Positions 5,181 to 6,212 of a stretch of DNA of 6,212 bases are shown one piece after another (positions within the stretch are counted from its first letter, which is position 1; each line of letters begins with the position of its first letter). Location: positions 1-6,212 of the forward strand of contig CAZEFH010000023.1 in the NCBI GenBank assembly GCA_964511435.1, read 5' to 3'. The position numbers and the translations under genes are program-made. Source of the stretch: JBGSPL01 sp964511435 (GTDB taxonomy: Bacteria; Patescibacteriota; CPR2; UBA1875; CAIMLA01). The notes beneath the pieces were generated by a model. It had not been told where the DNA came from. It saw only the letters and a list, made by a program, of their open reading frames with translations, and searched no databases.

Positions 5181-5789
5181 ATGTCGACTGCACCGCGTCA
5201 GGGTGACTTGATTGTCACCGAGGACCCCACCTCTGAGACTGGTGAACTTCGGTTCCCTGTTCTCGAGAACGAAGACGGCGAGCTGCTGCTTGCTCCTCCG
5301 CTGTACGAGTTCGACTCAGCGTTCGCTCCGCTCCCCGGTCCGTTTGCGATCAAGGACGGCATTCTCGTCGGAGGCGCCGAGGGCTTCGCCGTTCGCGCCA
5401 TCATCGAGGGTGGCTGCCCGTCCGTGATCATCGAGAACTACAAGGCGTACACCGATCTAGTCCACAAGGCGCTCCAGTACGAGCCCACGACCGAGGTATA
5501 CCAGGCCGTGTTCGACCGGTCAGAGGAGGAGCTGGACAGTGTCGTCGCGCTCACCTGCTACGGCGGCGCGTTCATGGACAGCACCGTCCTCGCGGCGGCG
5601 CTGCTCCTCGCTATCGGCATCCCTCTTCCGTCGCATGACAAGATCATCTTGCTCGGGGCGTCCATCGACAACATCCTCGATGCCTACCTGGGCGAGGACG
5701 ATGATGACATCAGCGAGCTGATCGCCGGCCTCGAGGAGGACGCCGCACAGGACGCGGCCGACGACGAAGAGGACGAGACCTGCGCCTAG
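5181..5789 (+). CDS. Unrecognised acidic protein with Asp/Glu-rich tail (202 aa)
   Basis: The frame is convincing: it has its own promoter, strong third-position GC bias and a clean composition. The ribosome-binding site is weak (GAGG, 5 nt before ATG). Residues 1-40 are hydrophilic and contain two GEL stretches (GELRFPVLENED, GELLLAPP). Residues 60-130 look globular, with Gly-rich and hydrophobic blocks (ILVGGAEGFAVRAIIEGG, PSVIIENYKAYTDLVHKAL). Residues 135-149 (TVLAAALLLAIGIPLP) form a short hydrophobic stretch, too short for a confident membrane helix. The tail (171-200) is almost all acidic, with EDDDD and DDEEDE runs, and the protein ends TCA. Cysteines lie at 79, 126 and 201. I know no family with this pattern. 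The acidic tail could mimic DNA or bind basic partners or metal, but this is speculation. Codon use matches the two neighbouring GC-rich genes. Confidence 0.75.
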   Translation: MSTAPRQGDLIVTEDPTSETGELRFPVLENEDGELLLAPPLYEFDSAFAPLPGPFAIKDGILVGGAEGFAVRAIIEGGCPSVIIENYKAYTDLVHKALQYEPTTEVYQAVFDRSEEELDSVVALTCYGGAFMDSTVLAAALLLAIGIPLPSHDKIILLGASIDNILDAYLGEDDDDISELIAGLEEDAAQDAADDEEDETCA

Positions 5790-5818
5790 CAGAGCGGTCT
5801 CACAACGCAAGGGACATA

Positions 5819-5849
5819 AAGGGCGAGATCCACTATGGGTCCCGCCCTT
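5819..5849. terminator. Hairpin after the 202-aa gene, likely terminator
   Basis: AAGGGCG (5819-5825) and CGCCCTT (5843-5849) are perfectly complementary. The inner GATCC/GGGTC continues the stem after one A-C mismatch, around a 5-nt loop. The plus-strand follow-on, GTCCGTTAATTCT, is only moderately T-rich, so it is a good hairpin with a poor tail. It lies 29 nt after the stop of the 202-aa gene. Confidence 0.6.
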
Positions 5850-5879
5850 GTCCGTTAATTCTAATAAGTTTATATAAGC

Positions 5880-5909
5880 GAAGACCACCTCCCGGCAGAG
5901 GTGGTCTTC
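5880..5909. terminator. Perfect 12-bp hairpin between convergent genes
   Basis: GAAGACCACCTC (5880-5891) and GAGGTGGTCTTC (5898-5909) form a perfect 12-bp stem with a 6-nt loop. On the minus strand it comes 36 nt after the stop of the right-edge gene and is followed by GCTTATATAAACTTATT, so it probably ends that gene's transcript. On the plus strand no T tract follows. With the hairpin at 5819-5849 it separates the two converging genes. Confidence 0.65.
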
Positions 5910-5945
5910 AAGAAGAACTTCTGCTAGTTGATGGTCGTAAGGGTC

Positions 5946-6212
5946 CTACTCGAAGTAGATGACCGTGACGTCGAGGGTGAGCTCTGCCATCGTGTGGACG
6001 TTCGCGAGGAGCCGAGCGAGCTCGGCGAATCCGCTCGAACTCTTCATCTGGACGACGAACTTGTCCAGTCTGTCCCCGTTGGCGTCAGTGCCCGGGAATT
6101 CCTTCGCGATGTCTCCGATGGCACCTCGCAAGTAGCCGGCGGCCTTCTCGCCGTAGACGACTACCAGGATGTCGAGCTCGTCATCCTCGTCACCCTCGGC
6201 AAGGGCGCACGA
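5946..6212 (-). CDS. Unrecognised GC-rich protein, C-terminal part only (runs off the right edge)
   Basis: The minus-strand frame is open from the window edge to TAG at 5948-5946, giving 88 visible codons. A TTG at 6131 could start a 61-codon frame, but the frame stays open upstream with equally coding-like codons (SCALAEGDEDDELDILVVVY), so the true start is outside the window. The visible part has an acidic segment, a probable beta strand (DILVVVYGE), then GYLRGAIGDIAKEFPGTD, a helix (GFAELARLLANVHTM) and a last strand (LTLDVTVIYFE). It looks like a small alpha/beta domain. Codons end mostly in C and G, like the other two right-hand genes. It converges on the 202-aa gene, with two hairpins in the 156-nt gap. 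I do not recognise a family. Confidence 0.65.
   Translation of the reverse strand, partial: SCALAEGDEDDELDILVVVYGEKAAGYLRGAIGDIAKEFPGTDANGDRLDKFVVQMKSSSGFAELARLLANVHTMAELTLDVTVIYFE

Noticed and set aside
5198..5888. Several frames overlapping the 202-aa gene on both strands (5198-5431, 5212-5427, 5520-5888, 5539-5721)
   Set aside because: High GC lengthens open frames by chance. Only the 202-aa frame has promoter support and sensible third-position bias; 5520-5888 would also cross the hairpin at 5819-5849.
1..6212. CRISPR array, tRNA, rRNA, transposase or attachment site
   Set aside because: I looked for evenly spaced repeats, cloverleaf ends, rRNA motifs and transposase-like proteins and saw none. 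The palindromic repeats have no open frame and no visible target duplication.

Overview
The window reads as a compact bacterial chromosome segment in two parts. The left two thirds (about 1-4500) has moderate to low GC and carries recognisable genes. The right third (about 4600-6212) carries small acidic genes with clearly higher GC and codons ending mostly in G or C, which I do not recognise. The standard code fits, since no gene needs TGA read as an amino acid. A short MetK, a PD-(D/E)XK/DUF5655-type protein beside a type I methyltransferase, and many orphan small proteins would suit a Patescibacteria (CPR) genome, perhaps a Saccharibacteria-like one. This placement is an inference with low confidence; no rRNA or other marker gene is present.

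Region 1-2660 (minus strand) is a defence-type operon. A likely promoter at 2629-2657 precedes a PD-(D/E)XK nuclease-like protein, followed 8 nt later by an HsdM-type DNA methyltransferase. Two nt after that comes the start of an unrecognised protein that leaves the window at the left edge. The specificity (HsdS) and restriction (HsdR) subunits are not visible.

Region 2660-4060 (minus strand) is metK, S-adenosylmethionine synthetase, with a complete regulatory leader. The order is extended -10 promoter, SAM-I (S-box) riboswitch, intrinsic terminator with a plausible antiterminator, a 73-bp palindromic repeat element, Shine-Dalgarno sequence, then metK. A single arm of the same repeat family lies in frame inside the metK C-terminal domain. 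MetK makes the methyl donor HsdM uses, so the two neighbours are linked through SAM, although each has its own promoter.

Region 4090-4501 (plus strand) is a divergently transcribed small membrane-anchored protein. A 9-bp inverted repeat lies over its promoter and may be an operator.

Region 4560-6212 holds three unrecognised GC-rich acidic genes. The first (62 aa) has a consensus sigma70-type promoter, a leader of four consecutive hairpins, and a strong intrinsic terminator. The second (202 aa) has its own good promoter. The third (at least 88 codons, minus strand, cut by the right edge) converges on it across two strong hairpins. These genes are the least explained part of the window.
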